Shown here piece by piece: positions 46,804 through 55,243 of a stretch of 64,000 nucleotides of DNA (positions within the stretch are counted from its first letter, which is position 1; the number at the start of each line of letters is the position of its first letter). The notes beneath the pieces were generated by a model, which was not told the origin of the DNA, did not search any database, and worked only from the letters and a program-made list of their open reading frames with translations. The DNA lies in contig CAZXIC010000003.1 of assembly GCA_964640195.1 (NCBI GenBank), positions 35,689-99,688 of the forward strand, written 5' to 3'. This DNA is from CAZXIC01 sp964640195 (GTDB taxonomy: Archaea > Iainarchaeota > Iainarchaeia > Iainarchaeales > GCA-2688035). A program made the position numbers and the translations under genes.

Positions 46804-47853
46804 ATGGCAAAAACAAAGGTTTTTGGGTACTCTGGCGGAACTTTTTCAGAGAAGGAATTAGCCAAGGCCAGGCAAGAAAGAATCCCTCTTACACTTGATT
46901 TGGCTGTTCCCTGCAGCTGCTTTAACAATTGCATTTTTTGTGGCTATAGGTTCACTCAAGAAGGAAAAAGGCTTTCAACTGCCGAGATTCTAAGAATAGT
47001 TGACGAATTCAAGGAACTTGGAGGAAAGAGCATTAAGATTGTTGGAGAAGGCGAACCATTGCTTAGGGACGATATTCTCAAAATACTTAAATACATACAC
47101 TCAATTGGACTAAAGCCCGTTCTTTTTACCTGCGGCGATGTCTTGGGTGATGGCGAGTTAGTCAAATCCATCCATGGAATAAACAGTACAAGATTTATTA
47201 ACAAATTGAAAAAATTTGATATAACGGTAATGCTAAAATATGAAATGGAGAACGAAGACCAGATTGTCGGACGAGAGGGCTTCTCTGAGCTGAGAAACAA
47301 GGCCCTGAAATTATTGATAAAGGCCGGGCTTAATAAACCACGCCCAACAAATCTTGGTTTTGGCATAGTTGTTTTGAAAGAGAATGCAAAAGAAATTCCC
47401 CTGGCATATGAGATGGCTTTGGAGAGAAATATCTATCCTCTTCTCTGTCCTCTAATGCCTGTGGGCAAAGTAAAAGAAAAGGCATACCGTGAAAAGCTTA
47501 TGCTAGACAGCAAGAGACTGGTTTCTTTAACTGTAAAACTCCATTCAATTGCCGGCAAAAAAGGAGTTTGTTTAGAAGAGGTTGCAGATTTTCCTGGTGG
47601 CTTGCCTTGCGACATTGCAAGAGCCGGCTTTTTCATAGGCAGCACTGGCAACATCTATCTCTGTGAATCCGAAGAAAACATTGGAAATATTAGAAACATG
47701 GCGTTGAAAGAAGCTTGGGCAAAAATCCTTGACTTCAAGAATAGAAAATACGCTGGCTGTAGATGGGATGGCAAATGCTTTGAAAAGCGTAGGCTTGGAA
47801 TAATCCCAAATAATTTTGAATTGAAAGTAAAACAGAAACTTGAGGCGCATTAA
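46804..47853 (+). CDS. Radical SAM enzyme with SPASM-like C-terminus
   Basis: 349 residues. The cluster motif is CFNNCIFCGYR (CxxxCxxC, about 40-47), followed by VGEGEPLLRDDILKIL (the GEP/GGEP motif) and TNLGFGIVVLKENAKEIP. The C-terminal part has CDIARAGFFIGSTGNIYLCESEENIGNIR...CRWDGKC, similar to the auxiliary iron-sulfur segment of peptide- or PQQ-modifying radical SAM enzymes. Together with a 58-residue protein encoded next door, a peptide-modifying role is possible but not proved. Confidence 0.88.
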   Translation: MAKTKVFGYSGGTFSEKELAKARQERIPLTLDLAVPCSCFNNCIFCGYRFTQEGKRLSTAEILRIVDEFKELGGKSIKIVGEGEPLLRDDILKILKYIHSIGLKPVLFTCGDVLGDGELVKSIHGINSTRFINKLKKFDITVMLKYEMENEDQIVGREGFSELRNKALKLLIKAGLNKPRPTNLGFGIVVLKENAKEIPLAYEMALERNIYPLLCPLMPVGKVKEKAYREKLMLDSKRLVSLTVKLHSIAGKKGVCLEEVADFPGGLPCDIARAGFFIGSTGNIYLCESEENIGNIRNMALKEAWAKILDFKNRKYAGCRWDGKCFEKRRLGIIPNNFELKVKQKLEAH

Positions 47854-47854
47854 G

Positions 47855-48031
47855 ATGCAGATTTACAATACACGAATTGAAATAATGGTTGAGGCAAGGA
47901 ATCCCAACAGCCTGTTAGACCAGGTAACTGCTTCTTTAACAGAAAAATTTGGAGAGCTTCCCCTACGTTTCGCTATTGTTGATGCAAAGAAAAATAAATT
48001 GGTTGTTGAGGCAACAGTTGTAGGTGAATGA
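47855..48031 (+). CDS. 58-residue small protein between radical SAM and DUF3326
   Basis: MQIYNTRIEIMVEARNPNSLLDQVTASLTEKFGELPLRFAIVDAKKNKLVVEATVVGE. A strand-helix-strand-strand pattern resembling a small ferredoxin-like or ACT-like fold rather than an unstructured precursor peptide. ATG lies 2 bases after the radical SAM stop, and the end overlaps the next gene by 8 bases, so translation is coupled across the cassette. It may be a partner subunit of its neighbours. Confidence 0.7.
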   Translation: MQIYNTRIEIMVEARNPNSLLDQVTASLTEKFGELPLRFAIVDAKKNKLVVEATVVGE

Positions 48032-48032
48032 A

Positions 48033-49037
48033 ATGAAGCCCTTTATTGTCGTCCATATTGTGCCAACCGGAATAATGGCTTCTGTTGGAGGTTTTGTAGG
48101 AGATGCCACTCCATACACCAATTTAATTGCTTCAATAAGTGATACTGTAATCATTAACCCAAACGTCGTAAATGGCGTGCTTTTGAATCTGGCAAAAGAA
48201 AACGTGCTCTATGTTGAAGGATTCCATTTGGACAGGTTCTTCTTAGGAGAAACTACATTGAGGCCTATTCATTCAAACAAGATTGGTGTAATACTTGATA
48301 GACCGAGTGAGGAATTGAGAAACTTTGCAATCAACACAATCAATGCCATCAAATCCAATAAGGGCATCGGAGTAACAAAGGTAGTGGAAACCAAAGAGCC
48401 TGTAAACGGAATAGTAGAAACAAATAAATCAGGAGCCTTTGTAGGCAAAATTCCCAAACCAGAAATATTTTTGAAAGAAGCAGAAAAACTAGTCAAAGGC
48501 GGAGCAGAGGCGATAGCAATAGCAACACAAATTAAGGTTAAAGAAAAACAACTAAACAGCTATTTCAGAGGCAAGGCACCAAATCCTTACGGCGGATTAG
48601 AGGCAATAATTTCGCATCTGATTTCAAAAGAGTTTGGCATACAATCAGCCCACGCACCGCTCACTTTACCAGACAAAAAACTGTTTGAAAGAGGAGTAGT
48701 TGACGAAAGAGCTGCAGCAGAAGCAATTGGAACCGCTTACCTTGGTTCAGTTTTGCAGGGATTGCATAAAGCGCCGAAACCAATTCCAAAAAAGGATTCA
48801 AGAAAAGAAGACATTTCATTGGAAGATTTATCAGCGTTGGTCGTGCCATTCTCTTGTCTCGGAGGAATTCCAATGCTTGCCTGCGAAAAAAACGGAATCC
48901 CTATAATCGCAGTAAAGGAAAACAACACAATCCTAGACGTTACTGCTCAAAAACTGAAATTAAAAAACGTAAAAATCGCGAGAAATTATTTGGAAGCAGT
49001 CGGTTTATTGGTTTCAATAAAAGAAGGAATTGCTTGA
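48033..49037 (+). CDS. DUF3326 family protein
   Basis: About 335 residues. VVHIVPTGIMASVGGFVGDATPYTNLIASISDTVIINPNVVNGVLL matches DUF3326, a family known mainly from cyanobacteria and some archaea with no assigned reaction. Conserved-looking later segments are ATQIKVKEKQLNSYFRGKAPNPYGGLEAIISHLI, GVVDERAAAEAIGTAYLGSVLQGLHKAP and PFSCLGGIPMLACEKNGIPIIAVKENNTILDV. The last looks like a nucleotide- or cofactor-binding alpha/beta region. The frame allows starts at 48024 or 48033. It is soluble and without cysteine clusters. Confidence 0.82.
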   Translation: MKPFIVVHIVPTGIMASVGGFVGDATPYTNLIASISDTVIINPNVVNGVLLNLAKENVLYVEGFHLDRFFLGETTLRPIHSNKIGVILDRPSEELRNFAINTINAIKSNKGIGVTKVVETKEPVNGIVETNKSGAFVGKIPKPEIFLKEAEKLVKGGAEAIAIATQIKVKEKQLNSYFRGKAPNPYGGLEAIISHLISKEFGIQSAHAPLTLPDKKLFERGVVDERAAAEAIGTAYLGSVLQGLHKAPKPIPKKDSRKEDISLEDLSALVVPFSCLGGIPMLACEKNGIPIIAVKENNTILDVTAQKLKLKNVKIARNYLEAVGLLVSIKEGIA

Positions 49038-49077
49038 ATAAGGCCAAGCAAAAGATTGGTTTTCGAGTGAGTTGAAG

Positions 49078-50505
49078 ATGAGAATATTGTTTGTCCAAAG
49101 TGATTCATTAAATCCAGTAATAAATAATGCAATGCACATCTACAATTTTGAACCACTTGGCTTGTATTATCTAGCCGCTAGTGTAAAAGACGAACACGAT
49201 ACTGACTTACTTGACCTGAATGTTGAAACAATCCTTTCAGAAGAAAAAAAGGACAGGGCTTTTCATGAAAAAATGTTGGTCTACAAGCCAGACATTGTTG
49301 CATTTTCAGCATTAACTTCGCCAAGAACAGGGAGGATTAACGAACTATGTTCCATTGCAAAAAGCATTGATAAAAATATTACCACAATTGTAGGCGGGAT
49401 TCATGCTTCCCTTATGCCATCCGATTTTGATAACAAATATGTGGACTTGGTGATGAGAAAAAATAGCGCAGAAAACTTTCAGGAGGCAATTCATTTAATA
49501 ACCAAAAATAAAAAAATGAAAGAAATAAAGAAAACCATAAACTCAAGCCACTACACTGCCGACAAAATAAACTTGGGTTCCTGGCCAGAACCTTACAGAA
49601 AATTAGGCAGCAAATACGAATCATACTATCAAATAGCTGTCAACCCACCTGGAGAGAGCAGGATAAGAGAAAGGATAAGTTCTGTTAAAACTTCTGCTGG
49701 GTGCCCTTTTCGATGCACTTTTTGCTGTCTTTGGCAACTTTATCCAATTTATGAAAAGAGGGCTGTTGAGTCCATTGTCTCAGAGATAGAAAAAATAGGC
49801 AACGAACACATTTTCTTTGCAGATGATGAATCCATGATCGACTCAAGACATATGATGAATTTAGCTGATGCCATAATAGAATCCAATCTAAAGAAAAAGT
49901 ACATAATGTACGCGCGCGCTGATACGATCGCAAAAAACCCAGAACTTATTAGGAGATGGGCTCTTGCCGGACTAAAGCAAATATGGATCGGAGTCGAGGG
50001 GGCAACCAATCCTCAGTTAAAGAGATACAAAAAAGACAACACAACTATTTCCCATAAGAAAGCTATTGATATTGCGCGCAGCTTTGGCATAGATATTCAC
50101 GCAACAGCGCTGGTAGATCAAAGTTTCCAGAAAAAGGATTTTGATTATATGCTAAAGTACACAAAAACACATCTAAAATTGACTTCCTGCCACTTTTTCG
50201 TTCTAACCCCTTTTAGAGGAAGCAGATATTATTACGAGCTATTGGAAAGAAACCCGAAAAGCTTTCTTACTCAGAACCCAGATCACTTTTCAATAAGGCA
50301 ATCAGTTCTTCAACCGGAACATATAGGGATTGCAGAATTTCATAGACTCTATGCAGACCTGCAAAAAAATTTCAATAGTGACACAATCCCCTTTGAGTTT
50401 CATGGGACATTTGAAAAAGAGGCGTATAGAAAGGAATTTGAAGAGTTAGCAAAGAAAAACAAAATGTTATACGACACAATATTAGCGTCCCATTTATCCT
50501 ACTAA
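49078..50505 (+). CDS. B12-binding-domain radical SAM enzyme
   Basis: About 475 residues. An N-terminal cobalamin-binding Rossmann domain (RILFVQSDSLNPVINN...GLYYLAASVKDEHDTDLLDLNVET, PDIVAFSALTSPRTGRI, TIVGGIHASLMP) precedes a radical SAM domain with SAGCPFRCTFCCLWQ (CxxxCxxC). Class B radical SAM enzymes of this kind methylate or cyclise unreactive carbons. The trailing FHGTFEKEAYRKEFEELAKKN is helical. It ends the cassette, with 34-40 bases between it and DUF3326. Confidence 0.9.
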   Translation: MRILFVQSDSLNPVINNAMHIYNFEPLGLYYLAASVKDEHDTDLLDLNVETILSEEKKDRAFHEKMLVYKPDIVAFSALTSPRTGRINELCSIAKSIDKNITTIVGGIHASLMPSDFDNKYVDLVMRKNSAENFQEAIHLITKNKKMKEIKKTINSSHYTADKINLGSWPEPYRKLGSKYESYYQIAVNPPGESRIRERISSVKTSAGCPFRCTFCCLWQLYPIYEKRAVESIVSEIEKIGNEHIFFADDESMIDSRHMMNLADAIIESNLKKKYIMYARADTIAKNPELIRRWALAGLKQIWIGVEGATNPQLKRYKKDNTTISHKKAIDIARSFGIDIHATALVDQSFQKKDFDYMLKYTKTHLKLTSCHFFVLTPFRGSRYYYELLERNPKSFLTQNPDHFSIRQSVLQPEHIGIAEFHRLYADLQKNFNSDTIPFEFHGTFEKEAYRKEFEELAKKNKMLYDTILASHLSY

Positions 50506-50597
50506 AAACTTTTATGGTTGCCTTAGGGCTGTCATAAAAATCTTCAACAAACTGGATGCGCTAGCTACTTTTAAAAGCACTTCCTTGCCTCTGTCTT

Positions 50598-50659
50598 TTA
50601 GGATTTGAACTTTGTGGTCGGCTATTGCCGCCGGCGTAAAACAAAAGTTCAAATCCTAA
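50598..50659. repeat. 16-bp inverted repeat bracketing att-like copy B
   Basis: TTAGGATTTGAACTTT (50598-50613) and AAAGTTCAAATCCTAA (50644-50659) are perfect inverse copies around the att core. GTTCAAATCC is the T-arm sequence of the neighbouring tRNA-Ser type. Such paired arms are expected of integrase arm-binding sites. Confidence 0.75.
50626..50639 (+). repeat. att-like repeat B (junction between the two tandem elements)
   Basis: TGCCGCCGGCGTAA, identical to copy A. The bases to its left resemble those left of copy C (ATTTGAACTTT compared with ATTCGAACTTT), while those to its right resemble those right of copy A (AGTTCAAATCC). It therefore reads as a hybrid junction. Confidence 0.75.
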
Positions 50660-50735
50660 CGCAACAATGGATGAGAGAGGAATTTAAAACGCTGCCATGC
50701 GGCGGAAAAGTAACTTGGTTTGGCAGGCGTATGTT

Positions 50736-51935
50736 TTAACTGTCTGTTTCCTTCTCAAGCATCCATTCTGAAATATTTTTTGTTTCTATTTCAAGGCCTT
50801 CAAGTTCGCTTTTTTGTGTTTTTCCGTTGTACAATATTGTGGCCTTTTTTGTTTTGGTTTTTTTGCAGAATTCCGCCAAGCTCTCCGCTTCTCTTTTTGG
50901 AAGCTTTTCCGAATAGCATACGTTCAATGGGCTTATTTGTGTTTTTTTCTTTGCTATGAAGTCAACTTCTTTCTTGCCTTTCCAGTAATATGTTTCAAAC
51001 TGCCTTCTTTTTAGTTCTATTGCTGTTGCTGCTTCTGCCACCCTGCCTTTGTCTTCCGTAAATGACTTTGAAGCGTATTGCTGCATTCCCAAGTCAAAGG
51101 CGTATACTTTCCTCGGTTTAGTGAGGGATTCCTTCATTGAGTAAGAGAAGAAAAGCACTTGGAATACAAGGAACGCGTTTTCCAAGTGTTCGGTGAACTG
51201 CCTTATCGTGTCATAAGACAATCCTAGCGCGCTTCTTGTTTTTTTGAGGCTGAATTGCTTTCCGCTGTTTGTAAGCAAATAGAATGCAAGGTTTCGCAAT
51301 GCGGCAGAGTCCCTTATTTTGTATCTTGTTATGACGTCTTTTATTAGCGCGAGCTCGAAATAGGATTCAAGCAGCTTTTCCTTTTTTCCGGGATTTAAGA
51401 CAACTTCAGGGTAGCCGCCGATCTTCAAATATTCTTCCAGCCCTTTTCCTGTTATCCTGTGGAATTCGCTGAAAGAAAAAGGCATTATCTGAAAGCCAAT
51501 GCCCCTGCCGCCCAAAGAAGTGGCAAACTCACTGCTCAAAAGCTTTGCAGAAGAGCCTGTCACAATTACCTGGCACTGCCTTGTGTCAACGGCTTTCCTA
51601 ACCCACTTCTCCCAGCTCTTGACAAGCTGGACCTCGTCAAAAACAACAGTGTCTTTTGCTTCAAGACCTTCGGCAAAGGAATCCATCAGGTCGGTGTTCA
51701 GAGAATTCAATAGTTTTGGGTCTTCCAGATTAACGTACCTTGTATGGGTGGTTTTCGGCATTCTCTCCAAGAGCCTTCTCGCAACAACAGACTTGCCAGA
51801 ACGCCTTGGGCCGTACAAAAAAACAACATTTTTATTGCTGACATAGGACATTATTTCTTCTTCAATGTCCCTTTTGTAGGTTTTTTCTTTCAGCGCCCAT
51901 TTGTCCGAAAGCTCTTCCAAATCCTTTGAAAGCAT
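50736..51935 (-). CDS. AAA ATPase with DUF4143 domain
   Basis: 399 residues from ATG 51935. Walker A is FLYGPRRSGKSVVAR (about 37-47), Walker B VVFDEVQLV, sensor region VIVTGSSAKLLSSE. The C-terminal DUF4143 part carries the restriction-nuclease-like fold GRVAEAATAIELKRRQFETYYWKGKKEVDFIAKKK, with the E...EVDF acidic pair. Such proteins are frequent in archaea and often mobile, but no role is proved. An alternative start lies six codons upstream. A perfect dyad covers its promoter. Confidence 0.88.
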   Translation of the reverse strand: MLSKDLEELSDKWALKEKTYKRDIEEEIMSYVSNKNVVFLYGPRRSGKSVVARRLLERMPKTTHTRYVNLEDPKLLNSLNTDLMDSFAEGLEAKDTVVFDEVQLVKSWEKWVRKAVDTRQCQVIVTGSSAKLLSSEFATSLGGRGIGFQIMPFSFSEFHRITGKGLEEYLKIGGYPEVVLNPGKKEKLLESYFELALIKDVITRYKIRDSAALRNLAFYLLTNSGKQFSLKKTRSALGLSYDTIRQFTEHLENAFLVFQVLFFSYSMKESLTKPRKVYAFDLGMQQYASKSFTEDKGRVAEAATAIELKRRQFETYYWKGKKEVDFIAKKKTQISPLNVCYSEKLPKREAESLAEFCKKTKTKKATILYNGKTQKSELEGLEIETKNISEWMLEKETDS

Positions 51936-51953
51936 GAAAAAACAAAGCCACAA

Positions 51954-51988
51954 AGTATTTATAAAGGGTTACGTTATAACGTAACCCT
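51954..51988 (-). promoter_or_regulatory. Promoter and 24-bp palindrome of the DUF4143 gene
   Basis: On the minus strand TTTATAAATACT is a good TATA box (51954-51965) about 20-30 bases before the ATG, so the mRNA is nearly leaderless. A perfect 24-bp palindrome, half-site AGGGTTACGTTA, occupies 51965-51988 directly upstream and covers the BRE position. It looks like an operator that blocks TFB binding. Confidence 0.6.
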
Positions 51989-52167
51989 ATAAGGGGGTTG
52001 AATGAAAAAGCTTGCTCATTATAATGGGCAATAATAGGCATTATTGCTCAATAGGACAAGCAAAAGCTTTCGTGTAACAAAAGCAACCTACCGCATTACC
52101 ATTGCTGCACAACCAGTATTCAAAGGTTTTGGTTATTTTTTTGTATTCGAACTTTCTGTAACATATT

Positions 52168-52178
52168 TGCCGCCGGCG
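52168..52178 (+). repeat. att-like repeat C (candidate attR)
   Basis: TGCCGCCGGCG, shared with the tRNA-Ser 3' end and copy B. The left flank (ATTCGAACTTT about 25 bases before) resembles the left flank of copy B. To the right the sequence turns AT-rich and unlike either. Confidence 0.55.
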
Positions 52179-52244
52179 ATTTAAAATTCTTCAAGAAATT
52201 AGTCTTTTCGCAGCTCTTAATGCATCGGCTCTTACCATAACCAT

Positions 52245-53132
52245 CTATACGCGAGTAATGGGGCTGACAGCAGGATAAGATGTTGCACTAACAGCGGGCG
52301 AAAAGCTTTTTTCAATGGGGATTCTGTGGATTTTTTTGACCAGAAGCAGGTATATGGCAGCAACCAGCACGAGGTAAGAGAAATAGCCAGCTGCTTGCAG
52401 CAGGGAGGGAGTAGCATTATACCCAAAAAGCGTTGACAACAATTCGGCAACAAAAGTGTTGTTTGGCAAAATCCAGCTCAAGTCAACCAATTTTTCAGTA
52501 TAAATTGGAATCGCTTTAGCAAGCTGCAATTCCTTTATTCCGTTTCCCACCAGGCCGCCTGAAAAAAGCAGCAACAGAACTGCAATTGCTGCAAAAAACT
52601 TTCTCCTGTTCAGCTTTAGGGAGTGCCTCAGCGCTTCTTTTACCATTAAAAAGGCTGCTGCAAGCCCTGCCGCAGCGCCAACTGATACCTCAAACAAGTT
52701 GATGCCGTGGCTTATGACAGCAACCAGAAAAACTGTTTCAATTCCTTCTCTTGCAACAGTGACAAACGACAATCCTGCCAAACCAAAGCACTGCTTTTTA
52801 GTGAGCGTTGCAGTAACGCTTTTCTCTACCAGCCTCTTTTCTTGTCTAAGGTTTTCTGTCAGGGCCCAGAAGCCCACGAAGGTGATAAAGGCAGCTGCGG
52901 TAATCATGCCAACCCCCTCAAACAAAAAAAGGCTTGAACCACTTAGCATGCTGGTTAGTCTCCCAACCGCCAGCGCAGCAACAGCGCTTACAGCTACCGC
53001 TGCTGCCCCTCCAAAATAAACTTGCTTTTTCAGGCTGTTGCAGCCCTTCTTCGAAAGGAAGGCGAGCACTATCCCAAGAACAAGAAATGCTTCAAAAGAT
53101 TCCCTGAACACAATCAAAAACGTTGCCAGCAC
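52245..53132 (-). CDS. FTR1-family iron permease
   Basis: 295 residues with seven membrane segments. Both REGxE-type iron motifs are present: FRESFEAFLVLG (residues about 9-20) and VAREGIETVFLV (about 127-137). FTR1 proteins carry iron across the membrane, in yeast with a multicopper oxidase partner and in prokaryotes with varied ones; no partner is nearby. The extension after the last helix is soluble and Ser/Pro-rich. It diverges from a HIT-family gene. Confidence 0.93.
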   Translation of the reverse strand: MLATFLIVFRESFEAFLVLGIVLAFLSKKGCNSLKKQVYFGGAAAVAVSAVAALAVGRLTSMLSGSSLFLFEGVGMITAAAFITFVGFWALTENLRQEKRLVEKSVTATLTKKQCFGLAGLSFVTVAREGIETVFLVAVISHGINLFEVSVGAAAGLAAAFLMVKEALRHSLKLNRRKFFAAIAVLLLLFSGGLVGNGIKELQLAKAIPIYTEKLVDLSWILPNNTFVAELLSTLFGYNATPSLLQAAGYFSYLVLVAAIYLLLVKKIHRIPIEKSFSPAVSATSYPAVSPITRV

Positions 53133-53172
53133 AGCTGCCCACTCAAATAAAAGTGCTTATTCTTAAATAAAT

Positions 53173-53192
53173 AATAATCTGAAAAGATTATT
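53173..53192. promoter_or_regulatory. Dyad between FTR1 and HIT genes
   Basis: AATAATC, 6 bases, GATTATT is a perfect 7-bp inverted repeat in the divergent promoter space of the iron permease. A metal-responsive regulator would be a natural candidate but the sequence does not match a site known to me. Confidence 0.35.
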
Positions 53193-53253
53193 CCAAAATG
53201 AATAAGGGTGTTTTTATAAATCTCTTTTTATTTTCAACTGAATACAGTCTACT

Positions 53254-53682
53254 TTGGTGGTTTGGTTGGCTGAAGGCTGCGTTTTCTGCAAAATAGTCAA
53301 AGGGGAGATTCCTGCAACAAAGCTGTATGAGGACAAGGCTGCGTTGAGCTTCCTTGACATAAACCCTGCTGCGGAAGGGCACGCAATTGTCGTAAGCAAG
53401 CAGCACTACTACACGCTTTTGGACGTACCGCATGAGGAGCTGCGCGAAATTATGGAGGCTGTGCAGAAGGTTGCTGCAGCAATAATGAGCACTGTTCCCG
53501 GCGTTGAGGGCTTCAATGTCCTGCAGTCAAACCAGGAAGCGGCAGGGCAGGTGATTCCGCACCTCCATTTCCACATAATCCCGCGAAGAAAAGCCGACAA
53601 GCTGGATTTCTCATGGGAGCAGGGCAAGGCGGAAAGAAAAGAGCTGGAAAAGTACGCTGCGTTGGTGAAAGGGAAGCTTTAA
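53254..53682 (+). CDS. HIT-family nucleotide hydrolase/transferase
   Basis: About 140 residues of the HINT/HIT family. EGCVFCKIVKGEIPATKLYEDKAALSFLDINPAAEGHAIVVSK is the usual N-terminus with two of the zinc-type Cys, and HLHFHIIPRR is the HxHxH active site. Members hydrolyse AMP-linked substrates such as AMP-NH2 or dinucleoside polyphosphates. The start is TTG (53254) or a later TTG (53266); both precede EGCVFC. Confidence 0.9.
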   Translation: MVVWLAEGCVFCKIVKGEIPATKLYEDKAALSFLDINPAAEGHAIVVSKQHYYTLLDVPHEELREIMEAVQKVAAAIMSTVPGVEGFNVLQSNQEAAGQVIPHLHFHIIPRRKADKLDFSWEQGKAERKELEKYAALVKGKL

Positions 53683-53685
53683 GGG

Positions 53686-55165
53686 CTATTCAATCTTCTT
53701 GAACAGCACCTTGCCCTTCTTCACTTTTGTTCCAGGCTTCAATTTATTGAATTCGCAGTCTTTGAGCAAACCGGCTTTTACGCCGAGCTGCGCATTTATT
53801 TTTTCGCTTGTAGCTGGCATGAAGGGCTGCAGCAGGATTGAGATAACCCTGATGCTGTCTGCAAGGGAGTAAAGAACAGCCTCAAGCTGCTTTCCCTTCA
53901 GCTTCCACGGCTCCTTTTCGTTTATGAAGCGGTTGCAGGCTGAAACAAAGGAAAAGATTTCAGCCAGGGCATGGTGCAGCTCAAGCTCTTCCATCAGCTT
54001 CCTTATTTTTTCAAGCTGCAGCTTTTTCTGCAGTGCTGCATCTGTTTTTGCTTTTGGGATTTTTCCGCCAAGCGATTTTTCAATCAAGACAATTGTCCTG
54101 TTCACAAGGTTGCCAAGCTCGTTTGCAAGCTCGTTGTTCAGCCTGTCTTTCAGTGCTGCCTCTGAGAAGCTGCCGTCCTGCCCGAAGGGAATCTCGCGAA
54201 GCAGGAAGTAGCGCAGCGCGTCTGCAGAATATTTTTCCGCAATTTCAATCGGGTCTATCACCGTGCCCTTGCTTTTGCTCATCTTCTCGCCGACTTCGGT
54301 GTTGATGAATCCGTGCACAAAAACAGTTTTCGGCAGAGGGATGCCTGCAGAAGCAAGCACCGGCCAGAAAATAGCGGAATGGTGCCAGCTGATGTCAACG
54401 CCTATGAGGTGAATGTCTGCTGGCCAGAATTTTTTGAATTTTGGGCCTGGATAACCTATGCCGGACACATAATTGATCAAGGCCGGGATCCAGACGTACC
54501 CTGTGTGTTTTTTGTCAAACGGAAGTTTGATGCCCCATGGGACGTTCACACGGCTTACACTAAGGTCTTTCAGCCCCTCTTCTTTAGCCCTATTTAGTAT
54601 TTCCTTTCTTCTACCAGAAGGCAAGATACACTCCTTGTTTTTTTCAAGATAGTCAATAACTGTTTGGGTATAAGCGGACATCTTAAAGAAGTAGGATTCT
54701 TCACTAAGCCATTCGGCTTTCTTGCCGTGCGTTGGGCACTTGCCATCATTCAGGTCTTTTTCAGTGTAGAATGTCTCGCATTCGGTACAATACCAGCCGC
54801 TGTATTTTCCAAGATAGATGTCTCCTTTATCGTAAATCTTTTGGTATATGTCTTGGGAAACTTTTACGTGGTCTTCATCTGTTGTCCGGATGAAGCGGTC
54901 GTGGGAGATGTTAAGCTTTTCACAAAGCCCTTTGAAAAAAACAACCATCTCATCAACGTATTTTTGGGGCTCTTTACCGGCTTCTGCTGCCTTTCTCTGG
55001 ATTTTGCTCCCATATTCATCTGTTCCGGTCAGAAAAAATACTTCCTCGCCCAACAGCCTATGCCAACGCGCAATGCAGTCAGCGCAGATTTTCTCGTAGG
55101 CGTGGCCGAAGATGGGGCTTACCGGAAGGGTAATCAATCGCCGTTGTGATATAAAATTTAGCCAT
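53686..55165 (-). CDS. metG: Methionyl-tRNA synthetase, frameshifted inside the HIGH motif
   Basis: Class I synthetase charging tRNA-Met. From ATG 55165 (strong AGGAGGTGA 8 bases upstream) the frame reads MAKFYITTAIDYPSGKPH, then breaks: CATCTTCGGCCAC has one base more than is needed for H-L-G-H. The next frame continues GHAYEKICADCIARWHRLLG, the zinc finger CTECETFY...CPTH, KMSKSKG (KMSKS) and the anticodon-binding domain, ending in KVLFKKIE at 53686. Downstream residues are complete and well conserved. Either sequencing error or true +1 slippage; the gene should be essential. The domain with the C-terminal tRNA-binding extension is absent. Confidence 0.9.
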
Positions 55166-55173
55166 AAGCCGCT

Positions 55174-55182
55174 TCACCTCCT
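55174..55182 (-). promoter_or_regulatory. Shine-Dalgarno site of metG
   Basis: AGGAGGTGA on the minus strand, 8 bases before the ATG at 55165. It fixes the real start upstream of the frameshift and shows that the open frame's later in-frame TTG is not the start. Confidence 0.8.
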
Positions 55183-55243
55183 TCGTTCTCCCAGAAACAA
55201 AATAATTGCACAGTCAAATCCTTTTATTCATTTCTGTGCCGTT

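Larger units (their letters stand above)
40025..50625. mobile_element. Integrative element in tRNA-Ser(CGA)
   Basis: About 10.6 kb between att-like copies A and B. Order: integrase, winged-helix regulator (opposite strand), Lsm-like and two small proteins, a winged-helix/coiled protein, an HTH protein, a PIN and Panacea-like pair (opposite strand), tandem Lrp regulator, then a four-gene cassette with two radical SAM enzymes. AT content rises sharply over the cassette. It shares the start architecture of the first element (integrase, opposing regulator, Lsm-like protein) but has no terminase. Confidence 0.85.
50640..52167. mobile_element. Candidate 1.5-kb mini element next to the tRNA-Ser element
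   Basis: Bounded by att-like copies B and C and holding only a DUF4143 ATPase and its control region. No integrase is inside, so it would depend on the neighbouring element's integrase. Because copy C matches only 11-12 bases, this reading is inference. Confidence 0.5.
51936..52244. other. Intergenic region between DUF4143 and FTR1 genes
   Basis: About 310 bases with no open frame. It contains the palindromic promoter (51954-51988), a second hairpin GCAATAAT/ATTATTGC (52028-52047), and att-like copy C (52168-52178) ahead of the FTR1 stop at 52245. The part left of copy C would belong to the mini element, the part right of it to the host. Confidence 0.6.

Noticed and set aside
47855..48031. 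58-residue protein as a RiPP precursor peptide
   Set aside because: It lacks a leader/core division, Cys-, Gly- or Ser-rich core or protease site, and looks like a small folded domain; partner subunit is more likely.
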